Assembly (NCBI GenBank): GCA_037953625.1
Contig: CM075649.1
Location: forward strand, 103,049,290-103,113,289
Length of the DNA: 64,000 nt
Direction: 5' to 3'
Source: Crotalaria pallida
Taxonomy: Eukaryota > Streptophyta > Magnoliopsida > Fabales > Fabaceae
How positions within the stretch are numbered: the first letter of the stretch is position 1; each line of letters starts with the position of its first letter. This document shows, in pieces, positions 1-11,001 of this stretch. A program made the translations under genes and the position numbers. The notes under the pieces are model-generated. The model was given only the letters and a program-made list of their open reading frames with translations. It was not told the origin of the DNA and searched no databases.

Positions 1-1033
1 AAGAAAGCGGAAAAAATAAAAAATATGCTCTTTGCTCTTTAATCTCCTTTCTCCCCCTTTTTGTCATGATCAAAAATATAACAGTTTGGAAACAAAGGTG
101 GAGAATGAAGAATACCAATAAGAAAACTTTCCCTTAAGAGTAAATAAGAATCAAAATATGACTATGAAGCGATAAAAAAAAACTTTAAAGAACATGAAAA
201 CCATGAAGAAAACATGATTAATGCATAAATATCATAAATCCACCATACACAAACCATAAAACATGAGTTTGAAGATAGGTACATCCAACTCCCAACAAAA
301 TTAACAAAAGTCTCAAAATAACGAAATAAAGTCATAAAGCATAAAATCTAGTGCAAAACTAGAAGAAATTTTGAGAAATTGGGGTTTTGGGGAGTTAGGG
401 TTTTGGAAAGGGAATGATGAATTTGATGCTCAAAAACTTGAATTTGATGTGAAATAGGAGTAGAAATGAGTTTAGAAGATGAAATAGAGTTGAAATATGA
501 CTGATAACTGAGTTTAGAAAATCGCAGCAGCATCAGACTATAACTGATGAATTCACTCGAGTGAATTTTAAAACACTCGCGTGTTTTTCAGAAAACCTGA
601 AAAACACTCGTGTGAAAATGAATTCACTCGCGTGTTGGCCGAAAGATAGATTTTCAGAAACTTTGAATTCACTCGAGTGAAATGGGATTCACTCGAGTGT
701 TGGCCCAAAAGACTCGAGTCTTTTATAAAAGACTCGCGTGTTTTGCATCAGACCTGCTCAAAAAATTTTCCAATTAAAACTGATTTAATTTTGAATTAAA
801 ATCACTCGAGTGATTTACGAAACACTCGAGTGTTTTTATCAGATATGCAGAAAAACTCAATTTTGAAACACAAAAGCACAAAATCAAACACATTTAATGA
901 AACCAATAGATAGGAGACATGATCACACACAATTAAAGACACAAATTTATAACATCTTCAAGGTAATTACTAACAAGTATCACCACACACTAAAGTTAGA
1001 CACACTTGGTGATTTTCAAATGACACAAATCAA
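1..1033 (-). other. 3' non-coding region of the copia element with polypurine-like tract
   Basis: No believable gene lies between the pol stop at 1034 and the window edge. On the minus strand a run of A and G near 45-65 resembles the polypurine tract that precedes a 3' LTR, so the missing LTR probably begins just outside the window. Positions 551-836 hold a dense cluster of CTCGAG-core palindromes, listed separately. The 61-codon open frame at 348-533 has low-complexity composition and I do not call it. Confidence 0.6.
551..836. repeat. Cluster of CTCGAG-core palindromes downstream of pol
   Basis: About ten short palindromes occur in under 300 bases. Examples are ATTCACTCGAGTGAAT at 551-566, AAACACTCGCGTGTTT at 571-586, AAAGACTCGAGTCTTT near 708-723 and AATCACTCGAGTGATT near 801-816. 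The CTCGAG (or CTCGCG) core stays constant while the flanking bases change on both sides together, so each copy stays self-complementary. The same type of cluster occurs twice in the element's LTR. Confidence 0.9.
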
Positions 1034-2245
1034 TTAGTTTATACTTGACTCCTCTAAAATACCAAGTTCCCTTCTTATATGATAGAAGGTATCCCTTGGC
1101 AAAGGTTTTGTAAAAATGTCCGCTAATTGATTTGTGGTACTTACAAATTCAATTGTGCAATCACCCTTTTGAACATGATCCCTTAGGAAATGATGTCTAA
1201 TTTCAATGTGTTTAGTCCTTGAGTGATATACCGGATTCTTAGTTAGATTGATGGCACTCGTGTTATCACATTTTAATGGAACACTTTCTAATTTTAAACC
1301 AAAATCCGATAATTGTTGTTTCATCCACAAGAGTTGAGCACAACATTTACCGGCGGCGATATATTCCGCTTCGGCGGTGGAAAGAGCAACACAAGCTTGC
1401 TTTTTAGAAAACCATGACACTAATGAACTTCCCAATAAATGGCAAGTACCACTAGTGCTTTTGCGATCAAGCTTGCATCCCGCAAAGTCGGAATCCGAAT
1501 AGCCAACTAAACTAAGACTAGCATCCCTAGGATACCATAATCCGGTGTTAATTGTCCCTTTAAGATATTTAAAAATATGTTTAACTGCGGATAGGTGTGA
1601 TTCTTTAGGATTTGCTTGAAAACGGGCACACATGCATACACTAAACATAATATCCGGTCTAGATGCGGTAAGATATAGAAGACTACCTATCATGCCTCTA
1701 TATTTACTTACATCAACCGGTTTACCTATGTCATCCTTGTCTAGGTAGCATGTTGTGCTCATGGGAGTGTATGCTTCTTTGCATTTGTCCATTCCGAATT
1801 TTCCAAGGAGCTCCTTGCAATATTTTCCTTGATGCACAAAAATCCCCTCCTTGACTTGCTTGATTTGAAGTCCTAGGAAGAACTTGAGCTCCCCCATCAT
1901 GGACATTTCAAATTCCTTTTTCATCAAATTAGAGAACTTTCTACACAAGGACATGTTAGTGGCACCAAAGATAATATCATCTACATATATTTGCACTAAC
2001 AAAATGTCCTCTTTGGTTTTGTAGATGAATAGTGTATTATCAACCTTTCCCCTTTGAAAGCCATTTTCTAATAGAAAGGTACTTAATCGATCATACCAAG
2101 CTCTAGGAGCTTGTTTTAATCCATAAAGTGCCTTTTTCAACTTGTAAACATGGTTTGGAAACTCATGACTTTCAAAACCGGGTGGTTGCTTAACATACAC
2201 TTCTTCATTTATGAAACCATTCAAGAAAGCACTCTTGACATCCAT
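1034..2245 (-). pseudogene. Copia pol, C-terminal half of reverse transcriptase plus RNase H
   Basis: A 403-codon open frame encodes the palm and thumb of a Ty1/copia reverse transcriptase followed by RNase H, the enzymes that copy element RNA into cDNA in the virus-like particle. Visible motifs are MDVKSAFLNG at residue 1, the catalytic YVDD at residues 87-90, SRPDIMFSV in the connection, YSDSDFAG and STAEAEYIA of RNase H, and the copia C-terminal block ending ADIFTKPLP. The N-terminal part of RT lies in another frame at 2205-3158. A one-base shift around 2245-2265 separates them, so the true polyprotein did not start here. Confidence 0.9.
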
Positions 2246-3158
2246 TTGATAGAGTAAAATTCATGATTGATGCAAAGGCAAGCAAGATTCGGATTGCCTC
2301 AAGATGTGCAACCGGAGCAAAGGTCTCATCATAATCAACACCTTCCTCTTGGTTGTACCCTTGGGCAACAAGTCTCGCTTTGTTTCTTATAATCAAACCG
2401 GATTCATCAAGTTTATTTCTATAAATCCATTTTAAACCAATTATGGTATGATCATTGGGTATAGGCACTAATTCCCAAACATCATTTCTAACAAATTGAT
2501 TTAGCTCTTCTTGCATGGCCATAACCCAATGTTCATCCATAATTGCTTCCTTAATTGAATTTGGTTCAATTTGAGAAACAAAGGAAACAAAATGACAAAT
2601 GTTTTGAATTGACCTACGAGTTAATACTCCCTTTGAAAGGTCTCCTATGACGTTGTCAATAGGGTGAGCTTTCACCATTTTCCAAGCCGGATCAAGTTCA
2701 TCTTTGACTTCTCCTTCATCCTTTGATTTTTCCATCTCTTTGTCAACATTTGAAATCTCAAGTCCATCATCACTACCATCACATAAAACACTATCTTCTT
2801 TCGAAGACTCATTAAAAACAATGTGAATAGATTCTTCAATAGTCATAGTTCGTTTATTATAAACTCTAAAATCTTTTCTATGAGAAGAGTAACCCAAAAA
2901 TATTCCCTCATCCGATTTAGAATCAAATTTTCCAAGTTGATCTTTTTCATTGTTTAAAATGTACACTTTGCATCCAAAAACATGGAAATGGGATATATTG
3001 GGTTTTCTACCTTTGTAAAGCTCATAGGGGATTTTCTTTATCATGGGCCTAATTAAAATTCTATTCATTACATAACAAGCCGTATTAACGGCATCGGCCC
3101 AAAAGTATTGAGGTACTTGAGAATCATTTAACATGGTTCTAGCAAGTTCCTCTAGCAC
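2205..3158 (-). pseudogene. Copia pol, integrase C-terminus plus N-terminal reverse transcriptase
   Basis: The frame opens in the integrase C-terminal domain (PNISHFHVFGCKVYILNN, then GIFLGYSSHRKDFRVYN). It runs through an acidic linker rich in D, E and K into the start of RT (WVMAMQEELNQF, LKWIYRNKLDE, RLVAQGYNQEEGVDYDETFAPV). These are standard Ty1/copia blocks in the normal order. The frame runs out at the frameshift near 2245-2265, where RT continues in the neighbouring frame. Confidence 0.9.
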
Positions 3159-3683
3159 CCTATTTTTCCTCTCAACAACTCCATTTTGTTGTGGAGTTCT
3201 AGGTGCCGAAAATTGGTGCTCAATTCCATGCTTATCACAAAATCTATCAAATTTATAGTTTTCAAATTCACCTCCATGGTCGGTTCAAATTATAATCACT
3301 TTTTGGTTTACTTGGTTTTGTGCAAGCTTAATATGGCGTTAAAAAGACTTGTAGGCCTCACTCTTAGCATTTAAAAATAATGTCCATGTAAATCTTGAAA
3401 AATCATCAACAATCACCAAGGCATAGTAGTTGCCACCAAAGCTTTTTACTTGAGAAGGTCCAAACAAGTCCATATGAAGCATTTCCAATGGTCTTGTTGT
3501 GGACACATCATTTTTGGAACCAAAATGATTTTTAGTTTGTTTGCACTTCTTGCAAGGAGTGCAATCACCTTTAATTTGACAATTGAGCTTTGGTAAACCA
3601 ACTACTAAGTCTTTGGATTGAAGTTTCTTAAGTTGATTTACATTAATGTGAGCAGTCCTACGATGCCATAACCAAGTATCACT
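3159..3683 (-). pseudogene. Copia integrase zinc-binding and catalytic core, disrupted
   Basis: No long frame is open, but translated pieces on the minus strand clearly show the HHCC zinc-binding region, the core strand with DLFGP and VDDFSRFTW, and the QNGVVERKNR block that carries the catalytic glutamate. Stops fall in the reading frame at 3340-3342 and 3286-3288, and a further stop at 3684-3686 separates this part from the upstream domain. The integrase of this copy is therefore dead. It normally joins cDNA ends to host DNA. Confidence 0.85.
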
Positions 3684-4088
3684 TTATTTGCTAATTAAAC
3701 ATTTTGAAACTAAAGAAGTGATATTATTCAATTCAACCATGTAAGTGTTATTAGACCTTTTTCCAACAAATTTGATAGATTCATCTTTGTCACTTTTTAT
3801 GAGACAATGAGTAGAGGTAAATAATACATGGTTACCAATATCACATAATTGACTAATGCTCAAAAGATTATGTTCTAATCCTTGAACATAAAGTACATTA
3901 TCAATAACCAAGTTGGAAGAATTACCAATTTTACCTATACCAAGTATTTTGCCTTTGTTGTTGTCTCCATATGTGACATATCCCTTTTCCTTAGGAGTAA
4001 GCTCAATGAAGTGTCGCTTATCTCCCGTCATGTGCCTAGAACATCCACTATCAAGTATCCAAAGTTGCTTTCCGGTTCTAAGGCACAC
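3684..4088 (-). pseudogene. Copia protease and GAG-pre-integrase segment
   Basis: The 134-codon open frame contains WILDSGCSRHMTGD, the aspartic protease active-site block of Ty1/copia (DSG with the flanking CSRHMTG), near residues 10-23. It continues into the part leading to the GAG-pre-integrase domain (LYVQGLEHNLLSISQLCD). The protease cuts the polyprotein. The frame is separated from gag at 4102 by a stop and from integrase by the stop at 3684. Confidence 0.88.
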
Positions 4089-4101
4089 CTACAAGATACA
4101 A

Positions 4102-5894
4102 TCACTTGCTCATTTTGGGTACCCAAATTATGTTGGGTCCCTTTTTGTTAGTCTTGGATGATTCTTCCTTCTTAATCCAAACATAAGTACCATTTTGAAT
4201 TCCAAATTTTTTGATATGGCACTTATTGTTTGTATGTCCAAATTTTCCACAATAAAAGCAAGTTGGTTTCTTTGTAAAATCAATTTTTGAGAATGAACCA
4301 ACCTCTTTATTTTTCTTTTTCTTGTGGACATATCCTAGACCGGTTTTGTTTGAATTGTGTCTAAGAGAACCAATTAACCGATGTAGGTTTCTATCACTTT
4401 TGTTAAAAGTGTTGAGTTTGATTTTCAAATCATTAACTTCATTTTCAAGCACACAACACTTTTCACAATGAGTGATGGTATATGATTGATTTGCATTCTC
4501 ACAAACATGACTAGAGTTAGCAAGTTCCAAGGATGCATTTTGGAGTTTCAAATCAGTAATAGATTTTTCTAATTCATTGATTTCCTTTTGATACTCCAAA
4601 AGCTTCTTTCCTTTTTCCTTGTTAACTTTAGCAAGTCTTTCAAATTGTGTTAGCATCTCATTATATTCATTTAGCAAATCATCATAAGAAATAGTATGAG
4701 AGGAGGTGTAAGAATAGTTAGATGATACCTCATCCTCACTCTCATTGTCATTTCTTTTACTACTTGAGGAGGCTTCATTGTCATTCTTGGCCATGAGGCA
4801 TAGCTTGGCTTCCTCATCATCCGAACTACTTGAGGATGACTTGGAATCCTTTTCCGGTTCATCCCAAACAATGTAAGCTCTCTTTCCCTTCCCATCATGG
4901 GTCTTCCTCTCATTCTTTCTCAAGTAGGTGGGACATTCCATTTTTATGTGTCCTATCCCACCACACTCATGACATTTTACACTTTCGCTTGAGCTCTTGT
5001 TTCTTTGCTTGTTATCCTTGGATCTTTTGTCTTGAGGTTTCTTGTCCTTAGAGAATGATGAACTACCCTTTTTGCCTTTGAGGAATTTGTTGAACCTCTT
5101 GGCAAATAAACCAATCTCTTCCTCATTTAGAGCATGATCGGAGCTTTCACTTGAAGATTCATCTTCATCCTCTTTTGACATTTTAGTTGAGGCTTTTAGA
5201 GAGATGCTCTTCTTTTTCTTGTCCGAATCTTCATTTAAGTGAAGTCTTGATAGTTCCATCTCATGTTCTTGGAGCTTTCCAAACAAGGTGGTCAAGTCCA
5301 TAGATTTTACATCCTTAGCTTCCTTGATGGCGGTCACCTTAGGTTGCCATCTCCTATCAAGACATCTCAAGACTTTGTTAGTAGTTTCACCATCTCTAAA
5401 TTCCTTTCCTAAGCCAATCAATTGGTTAACGATATGTGTGAACCTTGTTTGCATATCATTGATAGACTCATTAGGGAACATATGAAAGAGCTCATATTCA
5501 TGAGTTAAAGCATTTAATCTTGAGTCTCTAACTTCACTAGTTCCCTCATGAGTGATTTGCAAGGTATCCCACATTTCTTTAGCCGATTGACATTGTGAAA
5601 TCCTATGAAATTCATTTTTGGACAAAGAGGAGAAGATGATATTTTTAGCTTTTAAATCATATGAAACTTTCTTTTATCATCTTCATTCCAACTTGTCCTA
5701 GGAATAACAATGGCTTCACCATTAATCACTCTTCTAGGAATATAAGGACCTTTTTCAATTGCGTCCCAAATATCGGTGTCTATTGCTTCTACAAACACTC
5801 TCATCCTAACCTTCCTATAAGAATAATCTTCACCATTGAAGAATGGAGGTCGGTTAAGAGACATAGACCCTTCTTGTTGATTGCTAGAGCCCAT
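4102..5894 (-). pseudogene. Copia gag with two zinc knuckles, frameshifted
   Basis: Gag builds the particle and binds RNA. The likely start is the ATG at 5894, 55 bases inside the PBS (MGSSNQQEGS then PPFFNGEDYSYRKVRMRVF, the copia gag N-terminus). A frame change between 5652 and 5625, in an A-rich run, splits it. The second part (to 4102) carries the UBN2-like core (EMWDTLQITHEGTSEV), a CCHC knuckle CHECGGIGHIKMEC, Ser/Asp/Glu-rich stretches, a coiled coil, and a second knuckle CFYCGKFGHTNNKC. A gag of the same layout occurs in the plus-strand element at 10964-21920, which supports the reading. Confidence 0.9.
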
Positions 5895-5948
5895 TTTTTC
5901 CAAAAGGATCTTTTTCGAAAAAGCTTTTACGCTCGATCTTTCGACCGA

Positions 5949-5960
5949 GCTCTGATACCA
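5949..5960 (-). promoter_or_regulatory. Primer-binding site, tRNA-iMet type
   Basis: On the minus strand this reads TGGTATCAGAGC, the usual plant copia match to the 3' end of initiator methionine tRNA. It starts two bases after the LTR end. It fixes the element's orientation. Confidence 0.95.
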
Positions 5961-5962
5961 CT

Positions 5963-7490
5963 TGTTGGAAACCAACAAGCGGGCTTAGCAATTACTAGAG
6001 GGGGGGTGAATAGTAATATGGAAGTAACAGTGACTAATTTTCGGTGCAATTAAAAGATAATTGATCAAAAGCTTGTTTTTCTGAAACTGAGCAATTTACT
6101 CGAGTGAATTTAAAAACACTCGCGTGTTTTTCAGAAAACCTGAAAAACACTCGCGTGAAAATGAAGAACACTCGAGTGAAATGCTACGAAATACTCGAGT
6201 GAATTGAAAAACACTCGAGTGTTTTATGCAGAACAGAAAGCAGCAGTTTCAGAGAAATTTAGCAAAATGATTCAATTTCTTAAAGACTAATCCAGGGCAG
6301 ATATAAATCAAAGTAGAGGGCAATTAAACTAAGTTAAAACAAGTTGAAAACAAGTTAATTGCAACCAATTGCTACTAGAATTATAAAAGCCCCTTTCTAG
6401 AGAACTTAGGGTTTGGTTTTACTTGAAAACTAAGAAAGCTATAAAAGAGAGAGACAACACCAATTTTATCCTGGTTCACACTCAATTATAGAGTGCTAAT
6501 CCAGTCCCCCTAATCAACTTAGGAGTTTCTACTAGTAATCAAATTGTTAGAAATTACAAGGATAAATTGAGATTCCTCACTCAATCCTAACCCTTTTCAA
6601 GAGTGTACCAAACTCTTGAAATTTCTACCCCAACTTGATTTGGTGATGAAGAGTCCCTTCTTCTTAAGCTCCTTGGAACCTCCAAGAGCCCACCAAGCTA
6701 AGAATCCTCTTAGTCTTTGTGCTTGAGAACCTCCCAAGGCTTGAGAACTTGGATACCTCACCAAGATTTTCTAAACAAGCTAAAGTGTTTGAGTGATTGA
6801 GAATTTTACAACAAATAATTCTCTTACAAATGAAGCACACTCTCTTAACTCACTAAGACAAATAATAAAGATGAATGCTTGGTTGAGTTTAGAGAGAGAA
6901 AATGATTTTAACACTTGAGAGAAAGAGAATCAATGATAGAATGTAAGCTTGTTCACTTGGATAATGGCCACTATTCAAAATATAAGTGAGGGGACAAAAG
7001 GGAAGCAAAAACCAAGTTATTCTCCCTTTTTGTCCTCTTCTAACGTTTAAAAAATTTGCTGACAGACCTAAATCACTCGAGTCTTTTTGAAAACACTCGA
7101 GTGTTTTAGTCAACTCTGATAGTGTTGCCTTTTTACTTTATCCTACGGCTATATTACTGAAAATTCATAAATCACTCGAGTGAATTGAGAATCACTCGAG
7201 TGAATTGGTCAATGTTGGAAAAATTAAGTTTTCTAACATTGTTTTCAATTCTCTTCTCAAGACTGATTGGTTTTAATCTCAACCTTTCATGCATGAATAT
7301 CATTTGACCTTATGTGAGAATAAAAACCTAAACTACCCACTCTCATAAATAAAATAAAATACAATAAGAATAAATGAGAATGAATAATTAAACTAAACAC
7401 TTGATCTTCTTTATTGTTGGGCTTGCATTCTTCAAATTAAGTCCATAATTTAATTACATTGTCATCATCAAAATTAATCCACCTTAATCA
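5963..7490 (-). repeat. 5' LTR of the copia element
   Basis: The inner end (TGTTGGAAACCAACA on the plus strand) abuts the PBS. The outer end is placed at the CA at 7489-7490 by alignment with the related solo LTR that ends at 33116. Homology includes the shared GGGGGGTGAATAG block near the inner end and a CTACCCACTCTCAT-like block near the outer end. Two clusters of CTCGAG palindromes sit at about 6098-6222 and 7075-7203. The outer boundary is less certain than the inner one. Confidence 0.75.
6098..7203. repeat. Two CTCGAG-palindrome cassettes in the LTR
   Basis: Cassette one lies at about 6098-6222 and cassette two at about 7075-7203. Copies read CACTCGAGTG or CACTCGCGTG with extra symmetric bases, such as AAACACTCGAGTGTTT. 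The first ~85 bases of cassette one closely match 541-625, outside the LTR. The related solo LTR has cassettes in the equivalent two places built on an ATCGAT core instead. Confidence 0.85.
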
Positions 7491-7540
7491 GAGATTTGAT
7501 TTTACAAACATTTTGTATAAAACTTAACCATTTTAATATT

Positions 7541-7972
7541 GAGTTAATAGTCACATAGGTCCCCGAAAGATACCTGTGGAATCAGTTAGGTCCCTGAAAG
7601 ATTAGTGAAATCTCTTAAACCCCCAAAGATCATTTTGGAATCGGTTAGATCCCTAAAAGATTTGTGGAATATCTTAAACCCTCAAAAGATCAATTTGGCA
7701 TCACATTAGTCCCCCCATGAGGGACCTAACGGAATCCTATGTGGCACATTAAATGTTTTGTTGGCCCAAACGTGACACCTTCTTAACATTCCAACATCGC
7801 ATTGGGGCCGACAAAGCATTTAACGTGCCACGTAGAATTACGTTAGGTCCATCCTGACGAAATTGAATGGGAGGGACTAATGTGACGCCAAAATGATCTT
7901 TGAGGGGTTTAAGAGATTCCACAAATCTTTTAGGGACCTAACTGATTCCATAGGTATCTTTCGGGACCTATG
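7541..7972. mobile_element. Fold-back/MULE-MITE-like inverted-repeat element (main part)
   Basis: Left arm and right arm are near-perfect inverted repeats almost to the centre (loop about 7771-7800). The left tip begins GAGTTAATAGTCACATAGG. The element is interrupted at 7973 by the solo LTR, and its last 13 bases (TGACTATTTACTC) lie at 33122-33134. Left out the insertion, it is ~445 bp. Flanks TTTTAATATT (7531-7540) and TTTTTATATT (33135-33144) differ at one base and could be a 9-10 bp TSD, which would fit Mutator-like elements. It has no ORF and would need a transposase supplied in trans. Confidence 0.8.
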
Positions 7973-9209
7973 TGTTGGAAACCAACAAGCAGCTAAAACA
8001 ACCTTCTAGAGGGGGGGTGAATAGAAGTTGCAAGCGATGATACCCAAATTTAAAAAGTAATTAAAATTGGTTCAGAAACTATTAATTTTTAAGCCAAAAT
8101 ACAGGTCTTAATCGATTAACCTGTACTCTAATCGATTAACGTCAGATAGCTTGAAAAATCTTAATCGATTATGCTTCAACTTAATCGATTAAGCACTGAT
8201 AAAGTTTGTAGAAAATCAAGTTCAGTTCAGTTCAAGAAACACACGGAAATCTAGATACACAGAATTCGATCTAAGGTAATCAATTACGAATCAATTAAGC
8301 AGAATATAGAATACGTAAATTGAAATCCCCAATCTAAACCTATAACCAAGAACTCTCGCAAGATTCAAATTAATAGCAAAATGTAAAGAACGAAAATAAC
8401 AAGAACACGCGAAGATTTTAGCCTGGTTCACTCACAACCACCGTGAGCTACATCCAGTCCTCCCTCTCTGACTTGGGAGATTTGCTTCACTAAGAAATAA
8501 AAGAACTTAGTACACAAGAGTTAGAATTCCTCAACACTCTCAATCCTAACCCTTTCTCACGATGTACCAAATCGATGAGAATCTACCCCAATCTCTTTAT
8601 TTCTTTGATCTTGTTCTTTTGATTGAAGGTCGCCTTCAATCCCTTTAGCTTTTGCCTTTGAAACCTTCAAAGTCCAAGGTATTGCTCTACCTTGCTTCCT
8701 TTTTCAATTAACAATTGAAAATAGCTTTGTTGAATATCTTGAATGTAACCTTCACGTTACTAATTGATTCAACCAAGAATATGAAGTACACTTAAAACCT
8801 CAACTTGATACAATATGAACAAAATATGTATTAGAATTGAGATTTCAAAAGAATATGATAGAGAATTGATTTATAACAGAATAATAGCTCAACAAAGATT
8901 GTAAGATAGTGAAAATATGCTCTTGAAAATATGAAGTTCGTAACCTTTTTCAAAACACATAAGAAAAGCTTTTATTTATTCTGATTTAACAACCCTTAAT
9001 CAATTAAAGGATAGCTTAATCGATTAACCACTGTTAACAGAATATATTAATTAAAATTTGCAAACATGTTAATCGATTAACCTGTGGTTTAATAGATTAA
9101 CCACTATAAAAATGTTTTTCTTTTATTTGCAATTTTCACTTGTAAGTTTTAATAAAACTTTGAGCTAAAATTCTCTATCATAGTAATCTCAATTCTTAAA
9201 CATATTAAA

Positions 9210-10893
9210 TGTTAGATCCAGTGAGAATGTTTTGATAATGACAAAGGTTCTGAACAAGATACAAGTGTTTGTGATCAAGCTCAAGTATGAAGAAGTTCAT
9301 CAAACAACAACAAACAACAAATGATGAAGAGAGAGCAAGCTCATGAAGACTTAATTTGTGTATAATTGTAATATCTTTAGTTTGAGTCTTTTATTTTAAT
9401 GAGTTTGGGTAGAGTCTTTAGAGGGTAGTGAATCTCTATCAAGGTCATGATTATATCATAATTTGAGTTTTCACTTAACCTAAAAACAATAGGTGGCTTA
9501 AAGGTTTTAAAGAAAAGGTTTAGTTTTGAGAAAACAAGTTTTTAATTGACTTTAGCAGTGGTTAATCGATTAAGAGGAGTGGTTAATCGATTAACATGTT
9601 TTTAACAGTGTTTAATCGATTAACATGATGAGTTAATCGATTAACACCTGCAGTACTGGTTTTTAAAATACGTTTTTCACTTCTCAAAATCAGTTTTTAA
9701 TGTTACTAACTTTTGGGTATTCTATATAAATCTTTTCCTAACCTTTGTGAATCATTATAACACATTAGAACAACTTTCATATCATTTTTACAAAGATCAA
9801 GCCATACTATTCTCTCTCACTTTCGTAGATCAAAGCTTTCAACTTTTACATTCTTTGATCAAGTATCTTTGAATCTCTCATGTTGATATTTTCATAGTTC
9901 TTGAAAGAGATTCATAGGATTGTCATTGTTTTCATTGAGTTGTAATCATTGCAAAGGAGGCAAACATTCTACAACACAAGGAAGACTTGGTGGTTGTTCA
10001 TCAAGCAAAGTTATCTTGGAAGTCTCGTTGTGTTAACAAGCAATTAGAAGTCTTGGTGTGAGGCATCATCAGGCAAGTGGAAGTCTTTGAAGCATCTCAA
10101 AGCAATTGGAAGACTTGTTGTGAAGATATCGGCAAGCAAGGGAAGAGGTTAGATTAGATTCAATAGGGTTGCAAGACAAGAGTGTGGTATCTCTTGGAGG
10201 CTATCAAGAAGGGAGTCTTGAGAGGCATTTACTTGTAATTTGAGAACTCTAATTCCTCATAGTGAAGAATCTCTCTTGGTTGAAGAGGGGACTGGATGTA
10301 ACTTTCAAGTGGATGAAAGTGAACCAGGATAAATCTCTGTGTCGTATCTCTATTCCTTTAACTCTTTACATTCAAGTCATTTCAATATTGTTCTTGATTG
10401 AAAACCTAGAAAAGATTGATTTTCATAATTGATTGAATTTAATCATAATTGTGCAAATTGATTTGGGGAAAATCATTTTCATAACCTAGGTAATCAATAA
10501 GAATATTGGTGTTAATCAATTCTGCTTTATCTCTGATCATATGTGTTAATTGATTGATTTTCGTATTTGAGTGAAAAGTGATTTTTCAGTTTTAACAGTG
10601 ATTAATCGATTAACTAAAAGTGTTAATCGATTAAACAAAATCAAGCTTTCGTAAATAATCGATTAACCTGTTTGATTAATCGATTAACTAAGTGTTTTTA
10701 AAGGGTTAATCGATTAATAAGCTTTGTTAATCGATTAAATGCTGAGATTTTTTTAAAATTCATTTGTTTTAATCGTTTCGATTCGTTTCTTTCGAAAAGC
10801 TTTCAAGGTTTCTCTAACACCTATTCAACCCCTCCTTCTAGGTGTTCTCCTAGTGTCTCCTAGTTATTTCACCCACCGATTATAGTTCTTACA
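9210..10893 (+). repeat. 5' LTR of the gag-only copia element
   Basis: 1684 bp, TG...CA, followed by the PBS at 10896. A TATA box is visible at 9723-9730. Palindromes of the TTAATCGATTAA type cluster at 9558-9645 (upstream of the TATA box) and 10600-10740 (near the 3' end). The second LTR has the same length once LARD2 is removed. Visual comparison shows only scattered substitutions, so insertion is fairly recent. Confidence 0.92.
9723..9730 (+). promoter_or_regulatory. TATA box of the copia LTR
   Basis: TATATAAA in an AT-rich context, repeated at 23174-23181 in the 3' LTR. It marks the probable U3/R border, with transcription expected ~30 bases downstream. Confidence 0.6.
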
Positions 10894-10895
10894 AT

Positions 10896-10907
10896 TGGTA
10901 TCAGAGC
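10896..10907 (+). promoter_or_regulatory. Primer-binding site, tRNA-iMet type
   Basis: TGGTATCAGAGC two bases after the LTR end, continuing CTCGGTC, as in the first copia element. Confidence 0.95.
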
Positions 10908-11001
10908 TCGGTCGAAAGACATGAGCATATAGCTTTTTCGTTAAGATCCTTGAGGAAACTACAATGGGTTCTACGAATCCCTTTTGTGGTGAAGGTGCTT
11001 C

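Larger units (their letters stand above)
1..7490 (-). mobile_element. SIRE/Maximus-type Ty1/copia element, decayed, cut by the window edge
   Basis: Read on the minus strand the order is 5' LTR (5963-7490), tRNA-iMet PBS, gag, protease/GAG-pre-integrase, integrase, reverse transcriptase, RNase H, a non-coding 3' stretch, and a purine-rich tract near position 50. The 3' LTR lies beyond the left edge. The integrase-before-RT order is the Ty1/copia order. The long gag with an added coiled-coil half and two CCHC knuckles, and the CT/GA-rich 3' spacer, fit the SIRE/Maximus lineage. Gag and pol are broken by several frameshifts and stops, so this copy is not autonomous. The right LTR end is inferred by comparison with the related solo LTR at 7973-33116; the TSD cannot be checked. 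Confidence 0.9.

Noticed and set aside
551..836. Regularly spaced palindromes that could be taken for a CRISPR array
   Set aside because: Spacing is irregular, repeats are only ~10-16 bases and differ in their flanks, and the DNA is clearly part of a plant retrotransposon.
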